A stretch of 64,000 nt of DNA, from NCBI RefSeq assembly GCF_011806455.1, contig NZ_JAATOT010000004.1, positions 186,001 to 250,000 on the forward strand, written 5' to 3'. Each line of letters begins with the position of its first letter. Position 1 is the first letter of the stretch. This document shows positions 24,188-33,953 of the stretch, piece by piece. The notes beneath the pieces are model-generated. The model saw only the letters and a list, made by a program, of their open reading frames with translations, had not been told where the DNA came from and did no database searches. The translations under genes were made by a program, and so were the position numbers. The stretch is from Celeribacter sp. HF31 (GTDB lineage Bacteria > Pseudomonadota > Alphaproteobacteria > Rhodobacterales > Rhodobacteraceae).

Positions 24188-25213
24188 TCAGAAGGCCGAC
24201 CAGATCACTCCGGCCAGAACCGCGCCGATGAGGGCAAAGCCGATATAGGCGGCAAAGACGCGCGGTTTCACCAGCGCCCAGACCGCGACCGCCGCAGGAA
24301 TGCACGAGATCCCGCCTGCGATCATGAAGGACATGGCGGCCCCCTCGGCCATGCCTTGCGAGATCAGCCCGGACATCAGCGGCACGGCGGCAAAGCCGTT
24401 GAGATAGGCGGGCGCACCGATGACGGCGCCGATCAGGATCGGCTTGAGGCCCTCACCGCCCATGACCGAGGCGATCACATCGGCGGGCAGGTAGGAGAGC
24501 ATGACGCTTTCGAGGACGTAAGCCACCAGCATCCATTTGCCGAGGAACAACAGGTTTTTGAGAAAGCTCGATTTGAATGCCTCGATGCGGTCTGTCTCGC
24601 GCCAAAACGTCCAATTCGGTTTGCCCCGCAACCCAGAGGTGGCGCAGCAGGAGGGCTTATCGAAAGCTTTGAGCGGATCGGCAAACAAAGCGGTCCCGCC
24701 CAGGAGTTTGACGCCCAAACCACCCAAAAGCCCGATGCCCACGGCGGCCACGGTTTTGGCCACGGCGAAATCCATGCCCAGCTCGCCTGCGGTGACAAAG
24801 AACATCGCCGGGTCCATCAGCGGAGAGGCCAGCCAAAAGGCCATGACGGCGGACAGGGGCACGCCGACAGCGAGAGAGGCGGCGATAAACGGGATGACCT
24901 GACAGGAGCAAAAGGGCGAAATGCCGCCCACCAGCGCCGCCACGACGATCATCTGCATCTCGCGGCCCTCAAACGCCCTGCTCAACAGGGTCTCGGCCCC
25001 GGTGGCTTGCACATAGGCGGTGGCGAGGATGGCGAACAAAAGGAAGGGCGCCGCTTTCCATAGGGCGTCCAGCGTGAATTTGAATGTCGGGAACAGGTTT
25101 GCGGGGTCAAAGATCGCGACGGCCAAAAGCACCAGTCCGGTGAGCAGGAGCGCCTTGTCGAGGCGTTTCCAAAGCTGCGGCAGGCGGGGCGGGGTTTGGG
25201 TGAGATCAGTCAT
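24188..25213 (-). CDS. UPF0718/ArsP-like metal(loid) efflux permease
   Basis: A 341-aa permease of the UPF0718 (DUF318) group, which includes organoarsenical and Cu/Zn efflux proteins. Two sets of membrane helices flank a cytoplasmic loop (about residues 180-240). The cysteine motif ISPFCSCQVIPFIAA in the first half is characteristic, and a Cys pair (SCCATSGLRG) lies in the loop. I start at the ATG at 25213, which overlaps the arsR stop by eight bases; upstream Mets lie inside arsR. The coupled ArsR regulator implies a metal or metalloid signal. Confidence 0.83.
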   Translation of the reverse strand: MTDLTQTPPRLPQLWKRLDKALLLTGLVLLAVAIFDPANLFPTFKFTLDALWKAAPFLLFAILATAYVQATGAETLLSRAFEGREMQMIVVAALVGGISPFCSCQVIPFIAASLAVGVPLSAVMAFWLASPLMDPAMFFVTAGELGMDFAVAKTVAAVGIGLLGGLGVKLLGGTALFADPLKAFDKPSCCATSGLRGKPNWTFWRETDRIEAFKSSFLKNLLFLGKWMLVAYVLESVMLSYLPADVIASVMGGEGLKPILIGAVIGAPAYLNGFAAVPLMSGLISQGMAEGAAMSFMIAGGISCIPAAVAVWALVKPRVFAAYIGFALIGAVLAGVIWSAF

Positions 25214-25583
25214 GTTGCTCTCCATGGCAATGGCTCTCCGGTGTGCAGGTGTCATCGGTGCAATCGGCACAGCATTCGCCCAAAAGTCCGGTGAGCTGGC
25301 TTTGCAACTGGTCGTAATCGGCGGCGATGCAGATCACCGAGCGGCCTTGTTTTTCCTGTTTCACGACGCCGACGGCGGCCAGCGTTTTCATGTGATGGGT
25401 CAGCGTCGCGCCGGTGATGCCGGTGCGATTGCCCAGCTCTCCGATGGACAACCCCTTCGGTCCGGCCCGCAACAGGGTGCGCAGGACCAAGAGGCGCTGC
25501 TCAGAACCCAGCGCGGAAAACAGGCTTGCGGCCTCGGCAAGGGACAGATCGTCAAATTGCGCGTGCGGTCTTGGGGCGGACAT
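25206..25583 (-). CDS. ArsR-family transcriptional regulator with Cys/His-rich tail
   Basis: A 125-aa winged-helix repressor. The DNA-binding part is LSIGELGNRTGITGATLTHH (about residues 45-64). The C terminus carries a dense run of metal ligands: ECCADCTDDTCTPESHCH. This suggests metal sensing through the tail rather than the classic alpha-3 site. The ATG at 25583 has a GGAG site eight bases upstream; an in-frame Met lies eight codons earlier. It is coupled to the downstream permease and divergent from the uracil-DNA glycosylase-like gene, with a long operator dyad in front. Confidence 0.88.
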   Translation of the reverse strand: MSAPRPHAQFDDLSLAEAASLFSALGSEQRLLVLRTLLRAGPKGLSIGELGNRTGITGATLTHHMKTLAAVGVVKQEKQGRSVICIAADYDQLQSQLTGLLGECCADCTDDTCTPESHCHGEQHD

Positions 25584-25603
25584 GAGGGACTCCGTGATGT
25601 GAT

Positions 25604-25635
25604 TCATTTCTATATTTCTAAAAATATCAAAATGA
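25604..25635. promoter_or_regulatory. 32-bp nested dyad, probable ArsR operator
   Basis: ATATTT-N4-AAATAT (25612-25627) sits inside TCATTT (25604-25609) and AAATGA (25630-25635), and both repeats share the same centre. It lies 20 bases upstream of arsR and 41 bases upstream of the divergent gene at 25677, so a bound repressor could control both. Confidence 0.65.
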
Positions 25636-25676
25636 GTCAAGTGGCCAATCTTGCGCCCTCGCGCTACAACCCCAGA

Positions 25677-26255
25677 ATGACACTCGCTCAGGACATCCAA
25701 AACTGTCGGCTCTGTGCGGATCGCTTTGCCGCCACGGCCACGCAGCACAGCCCGCGTCCGGTGGTCTGGTTCCGGCCCTCCGCACGCATCCTGATCGCCG
25801 GACAGGCCCCCGGCGCGCGGGTGCATGAGAGCGGGCGGCCCTTTACCGATGCCTCGGGCGAGCGGCTGCGCGCGTGGTTGGGGCTGGATGAGGCGACGTT
25901 TTATGACCGCGACCGCATCGCGATCGTGCCGATGGGCTTTTGCTTTCCGGGCTATGATGCCAAGGGATCGGACCTGCCGCCACCCACGCTCTGTCGCGAA
26001 ACCTGGCATGACAAGGTGATGGCAGAGCTGACCGAACTGGAGCTGATCCTGCCCGTGGGCCTCCATGCGATCCGCTATCACACCGGCCATAAAGGCAGTC
26101 TGACCGAGGCTGTCATGAACTGGCGCGCCGATGCGCCGCGTCTCACCCCCTTGCCTCATCCGTCCTGGCGCAATACGGCTTGGCTCAGGAAAAATCCGTG
26201 GTTCGAGGCCGAGCTATTGCCGGACCTGCGCGCCCGTATCCAAACGCTGTTGTGA
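25677..26255 (+). CDS. Uracil-DNA glycosylase family protein
   Basis: A 192-aa protein of the uracil-DNA glycosylase superfamily. Motif A-like GQAPGARVHESGRPFTDASG occurs at about residues 42-61 and motif B-like PLPHPSWRN at about 160-168. An N-terminal Cys pair (CRLCADRF) recalls the Fe-S clamp of family 4 enzymes, but I do not see the full four-Cys set. True uracil excision is therefore unproven. The ATG at 25677 gives the family-like start MTLAQDIQNC. Confidence 0.75.
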   Translation: MTLAQDIQNCRLCADRFAATATQHSPRPVVWFRPSARILIAGQAPGARVHESGRPFTDASGERLRAWLGLDEATFYDRDRIAIVPMGFCFPGYDAKGSDLPPPTLCRETWHDKVMAELTELELILPVGLHAIRYHTGHKGSLTEAVMNWRADAPRLTPLPHPSWRNTAWLRKNPWFEAELLPDLRARIQTLL

Positions 26256-26263
26256 GAGATGAA

Positions 26264-27052
26264 ATGACCGAACAGACCCCGATTGATCTGGCCCATGCCG
26301 CCATGCAGGCCGCCCCCGAGGACGACAACGCCCGTCTGCGGTTTTTCGAACGGGTGGCCGATGGCGAATGGTTTTTGCTTTTGGAGGAGGAACATGACGG
26401 AGAGGGGCCAATCTCGCCGCGTGTGTTCCCGGTCGAAGCGGATAACTTTGTGCTGGCCTTTGATCGCGAGCAACGTCTGGCGGAATTCGCGGGCCATGCG
26501 CCCTATGCGGCGATGTCGGGACGCGTCTTGGCGGAGATGCTGGCGGGCTCGGGCTATGGTCTGGGGCTGAACCTCTCAGTTGCGCCGTCTGAAATGCTCT
26601 TGCCGGGGGCGGCGGTGGATTGGCTCCACGCGACGCTCGGCAATGCGCCCTCAGAAGCCCATGGCAAAGCCGAAGAGATTTTCCCGCCTGCGGGTCTTCC
26701 CGAAGCGCTGATCGTGGCCTTGGATGCCAAACTGGCGATTGCAGGCGGTTTGGCGAAGCTCGTCTATCTGTCCGGCGTGAAATACGAAGACGGGGTGCGC
26801 TCGCACCTCTTGGCCTTCGTGGATCACATCCCGGGCGCGGAAGATGCTTTGGCGCGGCTCGTTTCCGAGGCGCTGATCTTTTCGGGCGTCGAAGCGGGCG
26901 CTTTGGATGTGGCGTTTTTCAAATCCTCCGATCCGCACTGCGCGCCTCTGGCGCGCTTTGGCCTGCGGTTCGATTTGCCGGAGCCTGAGCCGATCTCGAC
27001 CGGACCGTCTGCGCCCGGCATGGACCCCAACGCCCCGCCGAAACTGCGGTGA
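26264..27052 (+). CDS. SseB-family protein
   Basis: A 262-aa protein with an SseB-type N-terminal domain (FVLAFDREQRLAEFAG, YAAMSGRVLAEML, GLGLNLSVAPSEMLLP) and a C-terminal half resembling the second SseB domain (FFKSSDPHCAPLARFGLRFD). It follows the glycosylase-like gene by eight bases, so the two are likely co-transcribed. The family is named after an enhanced serine sensitivity phenotype in E. coli; its molecular role is unclear. Confidence 0.8.
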   Translation: MTEQTPIDLAHAAMQAAPEDDNARLRFFERVADGEWFLLLEEEHDGEGPISPRVFPVEADNFVLAFDREQRLAEFAGHAPYAAMSGRVLAEMLAGSGYGLGLNLSVAPSEMLLPGAAVDWLHATLGNAPSEAHGKAEEIFPPAGLPEALIVALDAKLAIAGGLAKLVYLSGVKYEDGVRSHLLAFVDHIPGAEDALARLVSEALIFSGVEAGALDVAFFKSSDPHCAPLARFGLRFDLPEPEPISTGPSAPGMDPNAPPKLR

Positions 27053-27089
27053 TGTGAGTATTTTTCGCAGCAAAGGAAACGGGCGCGTG

Positions 27090-27148
27090 CCTCCCGCTGT
27101 TTCTCCGCATTAAGGCTAATCTGATTCAGGTTCATGCGAGAGGGGAGG
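27090..27148. repeat. Imperfect palindrome with TAATCTGATT core, between convergent genes
   Basis: CCTCCC (27090-27095) and GGGAGG (27143-27148) are outer arms, TCTCCGCAT and ATGCGAGA are inner arms, and the centre contains TAATCTGATT. It lies between two genes whose 3' ends face each other, so a bidirectional terminator is plausible. The same core sits in a stronger palindrome at 42834-42872. Confidence 0.55.
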
Positions 27149-27160
27149 CGGCAGCGCGGG

Positions 27161-28093
27161 TCAGTAGCCTGCGTGGCGGTCGACGAGGTGCAGGAGCGGT
27201 TCACCCGCCTCAGAGCGCCGGATGTTCTCCGCAATGACGTCAGAAGCCGTGTCGGCCCGGGTTTCGGCGGCGATATGCGGCGTGACCGTGACCTTTGGGT
27301 GCGACCAATAGGGGTGATCGGCGGGCAGGGGCTCGGTGCGGAAGACGTCGAGTGTGGCGTGCCCGATCTGACCGCTGTTGAAGGCGGCCAAAAGCGCGTC
27401 ATCGTCGATCAGTGTACCGCGTCCCGGATTCACGATCTTTGCGCCTTTGGGCATCAAGGCCAGGGTGCCGGCATTGAGCGTGTTTTGGGTTGCGGGGGTG
27501 TCCGGCAGAAGGGTGACGAGGATCTCGGCGGAGCTCAGCGCCTGTGCGAGGCCCTCGGGGCCGTGGAGGCAGGTGAGACCATCAATCTCTTTGGGGCGTC
27601 GGGACCAACCGGTGACGTCAAACCCCAAGCGAGAGAGCGCCACGGCACAGATCTGGCCCAATTCTCCGAGGCCCAGAACCGTCATGGGGCGATCCTTGGC
27701 CAGAGGCGGCGTGATGTGATCCCATTGGCCGCCCAACCCGTGGATATGCCGATCCATGCCGAGGTGATAGCGCATCACATGGCCGACGACATAATCCCGC
27801 ATCCCGAGCGCAAGGCCCGGATCAACCATACGGCACAGGGGCTGGGTCAGCGTGGGATTGGGGGCGATTTTCTCGACCCCGGCCCAGAGGCTCAGCACGG
27901 CTTTGGCACGCGTGTAGGGGGTGAAATCCCTGAGTGCATCATTGGGGGCGTAGACGATGTAGTCGACCTCTTCCGGCGAAGCGTCTCGGGTGAGGCGCGC
28001 GTCCAGACCGGCGTTTTCCAAGGCTTTTGGCAGCACGGTTTCGTAAGCAGGCCAAATCCGGTCGGGCGCGGAAAACAGAAGGGACAGCGTCAT
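27161..28093 (-). CDS. ghrA: Glyoxylate/hydroxypyruvate reductase A-like dehydrogenase
   Basis: A 310-aa D-isomer-specific 2-hydroxyacid dehydrogenase. The NAD(P) fold is TVLGLGELGQICAVALSRLG. The catalytic Arg lies in the segment before NPGRGTLIDDDALL, the Glu in FRTEPLPADHPYW, and the His in VTPHIAAETR. Length and motifs fit GhrA, which reduces glyoxylate and hydroxypyruvate. It lies nine bases after rodA on the same strand but is not a cell-shape gene. Confidence 0.85.
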   Translation of the reverse strand: MTLSLLFSAPDRIWPAYETVLPKALENAGLDARLTRDASPEEVDYIVYAPNDALRDFTPYTRAKAVLSLWAGVEKIAPNPTLTQPLCRMVDPGLALGMRDYVVGHVMRYHLGMDRHIHGLGGQWDHITPPLAKDRPMTVLGLGELGQICAVALSRLGFDVTGWSRRPKEIDGLTCLHGPEGLAQALSSAEILVTLLPDTPATQNTLNAGTLALMPKGAKIVNPGRGTLIDDDALLAAFNSGQIGHATLDVFRTEPLPADHPYWSHPKVTVTPHIAAETRADTASDVIAENIRRSEAGEPLLHLVDRHAGY

Positions 28094-28101
28094 CTTTGGC
28101 C

Positions 28102-29250
28102 TCAGCTTTTCCCTCTGGGTCTATGGACATGCGCCGATTGCACGATGCCGAAAGCGGCCAAGAGCACAAGCATCGCGGAGCCGCCATAGGACACCAGCGG
28201 CAGGGGCACGCCCACCACGGGCATCAGGCCCATCACCATGGACATGTTCACCGCGAAGAACAGGAAGAACGTGGCGGCGATGCCGATGGTGACGAGCGCG
28301 CCGAAACGGTCTTTGTTGTTCATCGCGGAGATCAGACAAAAGACGATGATCCCGGCATAAAGCGCCAAAAGCGAGAAGGCGCCGATAAAGCCGAATTCCT
28401 CCGCCAGGGTGGTGAAGATAAAGTCGGTGTGCTTTTCGGGCAGGAAGTTCAGACGCGACTGCGTGCCCTGCATAAACCCGCGCCCGGTCCAACCGCCGGA
28501 GCCAAGGGCGATCTTGGCCTGGGTGATGTGATAGCCTGCGCCAAGTGGTTCGGCGGAGGGGTCGAGGAAGGTGTCGATGCGGCGATATTGATAGTCGTTG
28601 AGCAATTGCCAACCGGTGCCACGCGAGGCAAAGACGGCGGCGATCAGACCTGCAAATAGCGCGATGACCACGCCGAAATAGATCCAGCTCACCCCCGCCG
28701 CAAACATCACGATGGCCCCGCCCGCGACCAAGAGGATCGAGGTGCCGAGGTCGGGCTGTTTGAGCACGAGGAACGTCGGCACAAGGATCAGCACGACGGG
28801 GATCAAGACCCACAAGGGTCGCGAGACTTTCTCCAAAGGCAGCCAGTCGTAATAGGCCGCCAAAAGCATCACGAGAGAGATTTTCATCAACTCGGAGGGT
28901 TGAAGCTTGATCGGGCCAAGATCGATCCAACGCTGTGCCCCCATACCGACGTGGCCGAAAAACTCGACGAAGATCAAAAGCAGGAAGGAAAAGATATAGG
29001 CCAGCCCCGCGATGTTGCGCCAAAACCAGATCGGCACCATGGCGATCATCAGCATTGCGACCATGCCAAGCGCAAAGCGCTTCATCTGCGGCTCGGCCCA
29101 TGGCTGAAACGAGCCGCCTGCGTTGGAGTAGAGCATCAGGAAACCGACGGAGGCGACGGCAGAGAGCAACACCACCAGCGCCCAGTTGACGTAGAGCACC
29201 TTTGCGATGCCTGTGGGCATGGTCTTGAGCGTCGACTCGAGATAGCTCAT
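28102..29250 (-). CDS. rodA: Rod-shape glycosyltransferase RodA
   Basis: A 382-aa SEDS-family peptidoglycan polymerase with about ten membrane segments. Family landmarks are GAQRWIDLGPIKLQPSELMK, KQPDLGTSILLVAGG and HTDFIFTTLAEEFGFIGA. It works with the transpeptidase encoded just upstream. Its ATG overlaps the mrdA stop (ATGA), so the two subunits are made together. Confidence 0.95.
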   Translation of the reverse strand: MSYLESTLKTMPTGIAKVLYVNWALVVLLSAVASVGFLMLYSNAGGSFQPWAEPQMKRFALGMVAMLMIAMVPIWFWRNIAGLAYIFSFLLLIFVEFFGHVGMGAQRWIDLGPIKLQPSELMKISLVMLLAAYYDWLPLEKVSRPLWVLIPVVLILVPTFLVLKQPDLGTSILLVAGGAIVMFAAGVSWIYFGVVIALFAGLIAAVFASRGTGWQLLNDYQYRRIDTFLDPSAEPLGAGYHITQAKIALGSGGWTGRGFMQGTQSRLNFLPEKHTDFIFTTLAEEFGFIGAFSLLALYAGIIVFCLISAMNNKDRFGALVTIGIAATFFLFFAVNMSMVMGLMPVVGVPLPLVSYGGSAMLVLLAAFGIVQSAHVHRPRGKS

Positions 29251-31166
29251 GCTTGGCTCCTCTCGTCGCTCTCGCCCTCATTGCCGATCAGCGGCAGGGT
29301 ACGGAAGCGCTCGCGGATGGTGTTGCGCTGCGAGCTGGGATAGGCCTCAAGCGGCGGCACCGCACCATGGAGCGCAAAGAGCATCAGGTCGCGGGCAATC
29401 GGCGCGGCCACGGAAGAGCCGCCACCGCCATGCTCGACCACGACGGAGACCGCATAACGCGGCGCGTCATAAGGCGCGAAGGCGACGAACAACGCATGGT
29501 CGCGCTCTTCCCAAGGCACGTTCTTGTTGTTCACGACCGCCGAGCGCACCTGCGACGTGCCGGTCTTGCCCGCCATGCGCATCGTTTCATCGGCGATCCG
29601 GGAGGCATAGGCCGTCCCTCGGTTGGAGTTCGACACCTCGAACATACCCTGACGCACGGAACGCAGCATGTTTTCATTGAGGCCAAGCTCGCCGCCGCCC
29701 TGCACAGGTTGTTCGACCCCGTCGATGGAGCGCACGATACGGGGGATCACTTCGCGGTTGGTGGCGATCCGAGCGGCCATCACGGCCAATTGCATCGGCG
29801 TCGCCAAGACAAAGCCCTGTCCGATCGAGGCATTGAGACTGTCGCCCACGACCCATTCGGCACCACGATTGGCCAGTTTCCATTGCTTGTCCGGCATGAG
29901 GCCCGAATTGATCCCCGAGAGCGGCAGGTCATAGGTCTGACCCAGCCCGAGCTTGCGGCCCATTTCGGCGATCTTCTCGATGCCTGCGCGCTGGGCCATC
30001 TCGTAATAGTAGACGTCGCAGGAATGGCGCAGCGAACCCACGAGGTTCACATTGCCATGGCCCGCGCGTTTCCAGCAGTGGAAGCGCCGCCCACCGACCT
30101 CGGTGTGCCCCAGACAGCGCACGGTTTCTTCTGGCGACACGACGCCCGCGTCCAGCGCCGCCAGCGCCGAGACCATTTTAAAGGTCGAGCCGGGGGGGTA
30201 GGCGCCCTGCACGGATTTCGCGGGCAGCGGGCGGTGGTCGTTTTCCAGCAGGGCATTGTAATCCGGCACAGAAATGCCGCGCACAAACAGGTTCGGGTCG
30301 AAGGCAGGCGTCGATCCCGCGGCGATGATGTCGCCGGTCTGCACGTCAATCACCACGGCGGCCGCACTCTCAGAGCCAAGGCGCGCCTGGACGAAATTCT
30401 GCACCTTGTGATCGACGGTCAGCTGCACATTCGCGCCGGGCTGGCCCTCTTGCCGGTCCAGCTCGCGAATAATGCGCCCATGCACGTTCTGCTCGACCCG
30501 GCGCAGACCCGCCTTGCCCTTGAGCGTGTCTTCGAGCTTGGACTCGATGCCGAATTTGCCGAGCTGGAATTTCGGGATTTTATAGACCGGATCGACCGTC
30601 TCCATGCGGGAGATGTCATAGCTCGACACCGGGCCGACATAGCCCACCAGATGCGCAAAATCATTGTGCAGCGGGTAGTAACGCGACAGGCCGACCTCTG
30701 GCGTCACACCGGGAAGTGCAGGGCCATTGGCGGAGACGAGCGAGAAATCCTCCCAGCTCAGACGATCCGCGATGATCACAGGCGCAGATGGACCGGCCTT
30801 TTTCAATTCGTCACGCACGCGGGCCTGGTCCTCGGCGGTGATGCCGATCAGCTCTTCGAGCTTGATCAAAACGGCGTCCAGCTCTGCGGAGTCTTCCTTG
30901 CGGATGACCACGCGCAGCGTCTGTTCGTTCTCGGCCAAAAGCGCGCCGTTGCGGTCGTAAATCAACCCGCGCGCGGGCGCCAAAAGGAAATCGCGAATGC
31001 GGTTTTCCTCGGCCAAAAGCCGAAATTTATCCGCCTGATCGACCTGCAAGTAGCGCATCCGCAGGCCCAAAGCGCCCATGAAGGCCACCTGAGAGCCGGC
31101 CAGAAACAGAGCGCGTCGGGTGATTTTGCGGGCGGAGGCGGCGTTTTCAGTGGGCGAACGTTTCAT
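29247..31166 (-). CDS. mrdA: Penicillin-binding protein 2 (elongation transpeptidase)
   Basis: A 639-aa class B PBP. After a cytoplasmic start and one membrane helix (LFLAGSQVAFMGALGLRM) comes the pedestal domain. The transpeptidase domain has the active-site serine in GSTFKM (about residue 335), SCDVYYYEMA as the second motif, and KTGTSQV as the third. The overlaps with mreD upstream and rodA downstream are both ATGA. It is the target of mecillinam-type beta-lactams in the family. Confidence 0.95.
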   Translation of the reverse strand: MKRSPTENAASARKITRRALFLAGSQVAFMGALGLRMRYLQVDQADKFRLLAEENRIRDFLLAPARGLIYDRNGALLAENEQTLRVVIRKEDSAELDAVLIKLEELIGITAEDQARVRDELKKAGPSAPVIIADRLSWEDFSLVSANGPALPGVTPEVGLSRYYPLHNDFAHLVGYVGPVSSYDISRMETVDPVYKIPKFQLGKFGIESKLEDTLKGKAGLRRVEQNVHGRIIRELDRQEGQPGANVQLTVDHKVQNFVQARLGSESAAAVVIDVQTGDIIAAGSTPAFDPNLFVRGISVPDYNALLENDHRPLPAKSVQGAYPPGSTFKMVSALAALDAGVVSPEETVRCLGHTEVGGRRFHCWKRAGHGNVNLVGSLRHSCDVYYYEMAQRAGIEKIAEMGRKLGLGQTYDLPLSGINSGLMPDKQWKLANRGAEWVVGDSLNASIGQGFVLATPMQLAVMAARIATNREVIPRIVRSIDGVEQPVQGGGELGLNENMLRSVRQGMFEVSNSNRGTAYASRIADETMRMAGKTGTSQVRSAVVNNKNVPWEERDHALFVAFAPYDAPRYAVSVVVEHGGGGSSVAAPIARDLMLFALHGAVPPLEAYPSSQRNTIRERFRTLPLIGNEGESDERSQA

Positions 31167-31702
31167 CGTACATACCTCATCTCATCGGCCTCGGACGGCG
31201 TGATCTTGGCGATGCCAAGCCCGTAATGCGAGATGGCAATCACGATCGGATAACTCAAAATGGTCGAGAGTTGCCCGAGGATGGCCAGCCCCAGAGAGGT
31301 TTGATCCACCATGAAAATCGCAAGGCAGAGACGATAGGTCACCGCCATCGCCAGCATGACCCCGGCCACCATGGCCCATTCGATGGCAAAAGGCAGATCG
31401 CGCGAGGTGGGTTCGCGGCTGCGCAGGAATTCGAGGCCCATGATGCTGAGCGCCGCCCAAAGCCCCGGCGGGCGCAGAAAGATGAAATCGGCCAAAAGCA
31501 TAACGATGGCCACAAGAAACACCGGCACGTAATCGGGGCGTCTGAGGACCCAGGCAAAGGCGAAGGCGAGGATCAGATCGGGGCCCGGCCAGCGGCCTGA
31601 GCCGACTTGCAGCGGCAAAAGGTAGAAAAACGTCGCCAGGGCGGTGATCACCAGGAAAACGCCGCGAAAGGACCATTTGCGCACTGTGCGGGGGTCAACC
31701 AT
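31163..31702 (-). CDS. mreD: Rod-shape protein MreD
   Basis: A 179-aa membrane protein with about five hydrophobic segments. FRGVFLVITALATFFYLLPL is the first, and WPGPDLILAFAFAWVLRRPD is typical of MreD. It belongs to the elongasome and probably links MreC with the PBP2-RodA pair. The start lies eight bases inside mreC. Confidence 0.9.
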   Translation of the reverse strand: MVDPRTVRKWSFRGVFLVITALATFFYLLPLQVGSGRWPGPDLILAFAFAWVLRRPDYVPVFLVAIVMLLADFIFLRPPGLWAALSIMGLEFLRSREPTSRDLPFAIEWAMVAGVMLAMAVTYRLCLAIFMVDQTSLGLAILGQLSTILSYPIVIAISHYGLGIAKITPSEADEMRYVR

Positions 31703-32624
31703 TCTCAGCCTCCGCGCTTTGGCCAGTGTCTTCGATCCCGTCGATTTCGGACTGCGGGTCTACGCGTTCCGGGATGATCAAGGCGCCGGGGTCCGTGATG
31801 CGCTCGCTCTCATGGGTGCGCAGGACGCGCAGGTAATCCATCCGCTCATAATCCGCCGCCAGAATGACACGCAGGCGCCGGTCCGGGTCTTTGGCGACCT
31901 GACCGATCAGGATGCCCGGCGGAAACACCCCGCCATCGCCCGAGGAAATCACCCGATCGCCGGGGCGGACAAGCTCGGGCGTCTCGATGAAATCGAGCGA
32001 GGGGCGGATCGAATTATCCCCCGACAGAATGGCGCGTTGGCCCGACGGCTGGATCGTCACCGGCAGGCGCGAGTTGCTGTCGGTCAAAAGAATCACCCGC
32101 GCGGTGTTCTGGCCGACGCCGGAGATGCGGCCCACAAGGCCGATGCCGTCCATCGTCGCCCAGCCATCCATGATGCCGTCGCGCGCGCCGACGTTCAGCA
32201 GCACGGATTGCCGAAACGGCGAGCCGCTGTCGGCCATCACGACGCCGGTGACATAGGTATACCGCGGGTCGATCCGCACCTTGTTCAGGTCGAGAAGTTT
32301 GGCGTTCTTTTGTTCCAGCTGAAGCGCGGCCTCTTTCCAGGCCTGCATCTGACGCAGCTCGTTGCGCAGCTCCTGGTTCTGGTCGTAAAGCCGTTGATAA
32401 CTCTGGAAATTCTCGATCATGCCGATGGTCTTGGTGACCGGCACCAAGGCCCATTCGAACGACGGCACCACCTTGTCGACCAACCCCGCACGAAGCCGCT
32501 CGACCCGGGGACTGTCGATGCGCCATAGGATGAAGAGGCCGAAAAAGCACAAGAGCATGATCCCGATCAGCAAACGCCGGATCGGGCGGACATAGGTTTC
32601 CGAATTGCCCTTGTTTCTGGCCAT
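31695..32624 (-). CDS. mreC: Rod-shape protein MreC
   Basis: A 309-aa bitopic protein. Membrane helix LLIGIMLLCFFGLFILWRID is followed by a periplasmic coiled coil (about residues 65-100) and the beta-barrel domain (VVMADSGSPFRQSVLLNVGA, GLVGRISGVGQNTARVILLT). The C terminus has an acidic tail. It activates PBP2-RodA. A 73-base gap with a hairpin separates it from mreB. Confidence 0.93.
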   Translation of the reverse strand: MARNKGNSETYVRPIRRLLIGIMLLCFFGLFILWRIDSPRVERLRAGLVDKVVPSFEWALVPVTKTIGMIENFQSYQRLYDQNQELRNELRQMQAWKEAALQLEQKNAKLLDLNKVRIDPRYTYVTGVVMADSGSPFRQSVLLNVGARDGIMDGWATMDGIGLVGRISGVGQNTARVILLTDSNSRLPVTIQPSGQRAILSGDNSIRPSLDFIETPELVRPGDRVISSGDGGVFPPGILIGQVAKDPDRRLRVILAADYERMDYLRVLRTHESERITDPGALIIPERVDPQSEIDGIEDTGQSAEAENG

Positions 32625-32675
32625 CTATCCTCCGGGTCCGCGCGCCGGGCATGCCGCCAGACATTTGACTGGGGA

Positions 32676-32692
32676 CGCGCCCAAACGGCGCG
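32676..32692 (-). other. Short hairpin between mreB and mreC
   Basis: CGCGCC (32676-32681) pairs with GGCGCG (32687-32692) around a five-base loop, five bases after the mreB stop. Without a T-run it may tune downstream mreC expression or protect the mreB message. Confidence 0.4.
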
Positions 32693-32697
32693 AGCCC

Positions 32698-33870
<1,173 letters not shown>

Positions 33871-33892
33871 TCAAAACCTCTTTTTGAACATG

Positions 33893-33918
33893 AAAAAGGC
33901 GCCCACAACGGAGCGCCT
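33893..33918 (-). terminator. Intrinsic terminator of leuA
   Basis: On the minus strand AGGCGC pairs with GCGCCT around a ten-base loop and is followed directly by TTTTTC. It lies 36 bases beyond the leuA stop. The stem and T-run make a convincing Rho-independent terminator. Confidence 0.85.
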
Positions 33919-33953
33919 CTTCACAATTGCCTGAAAAGAATGCGGCGCAGCGT

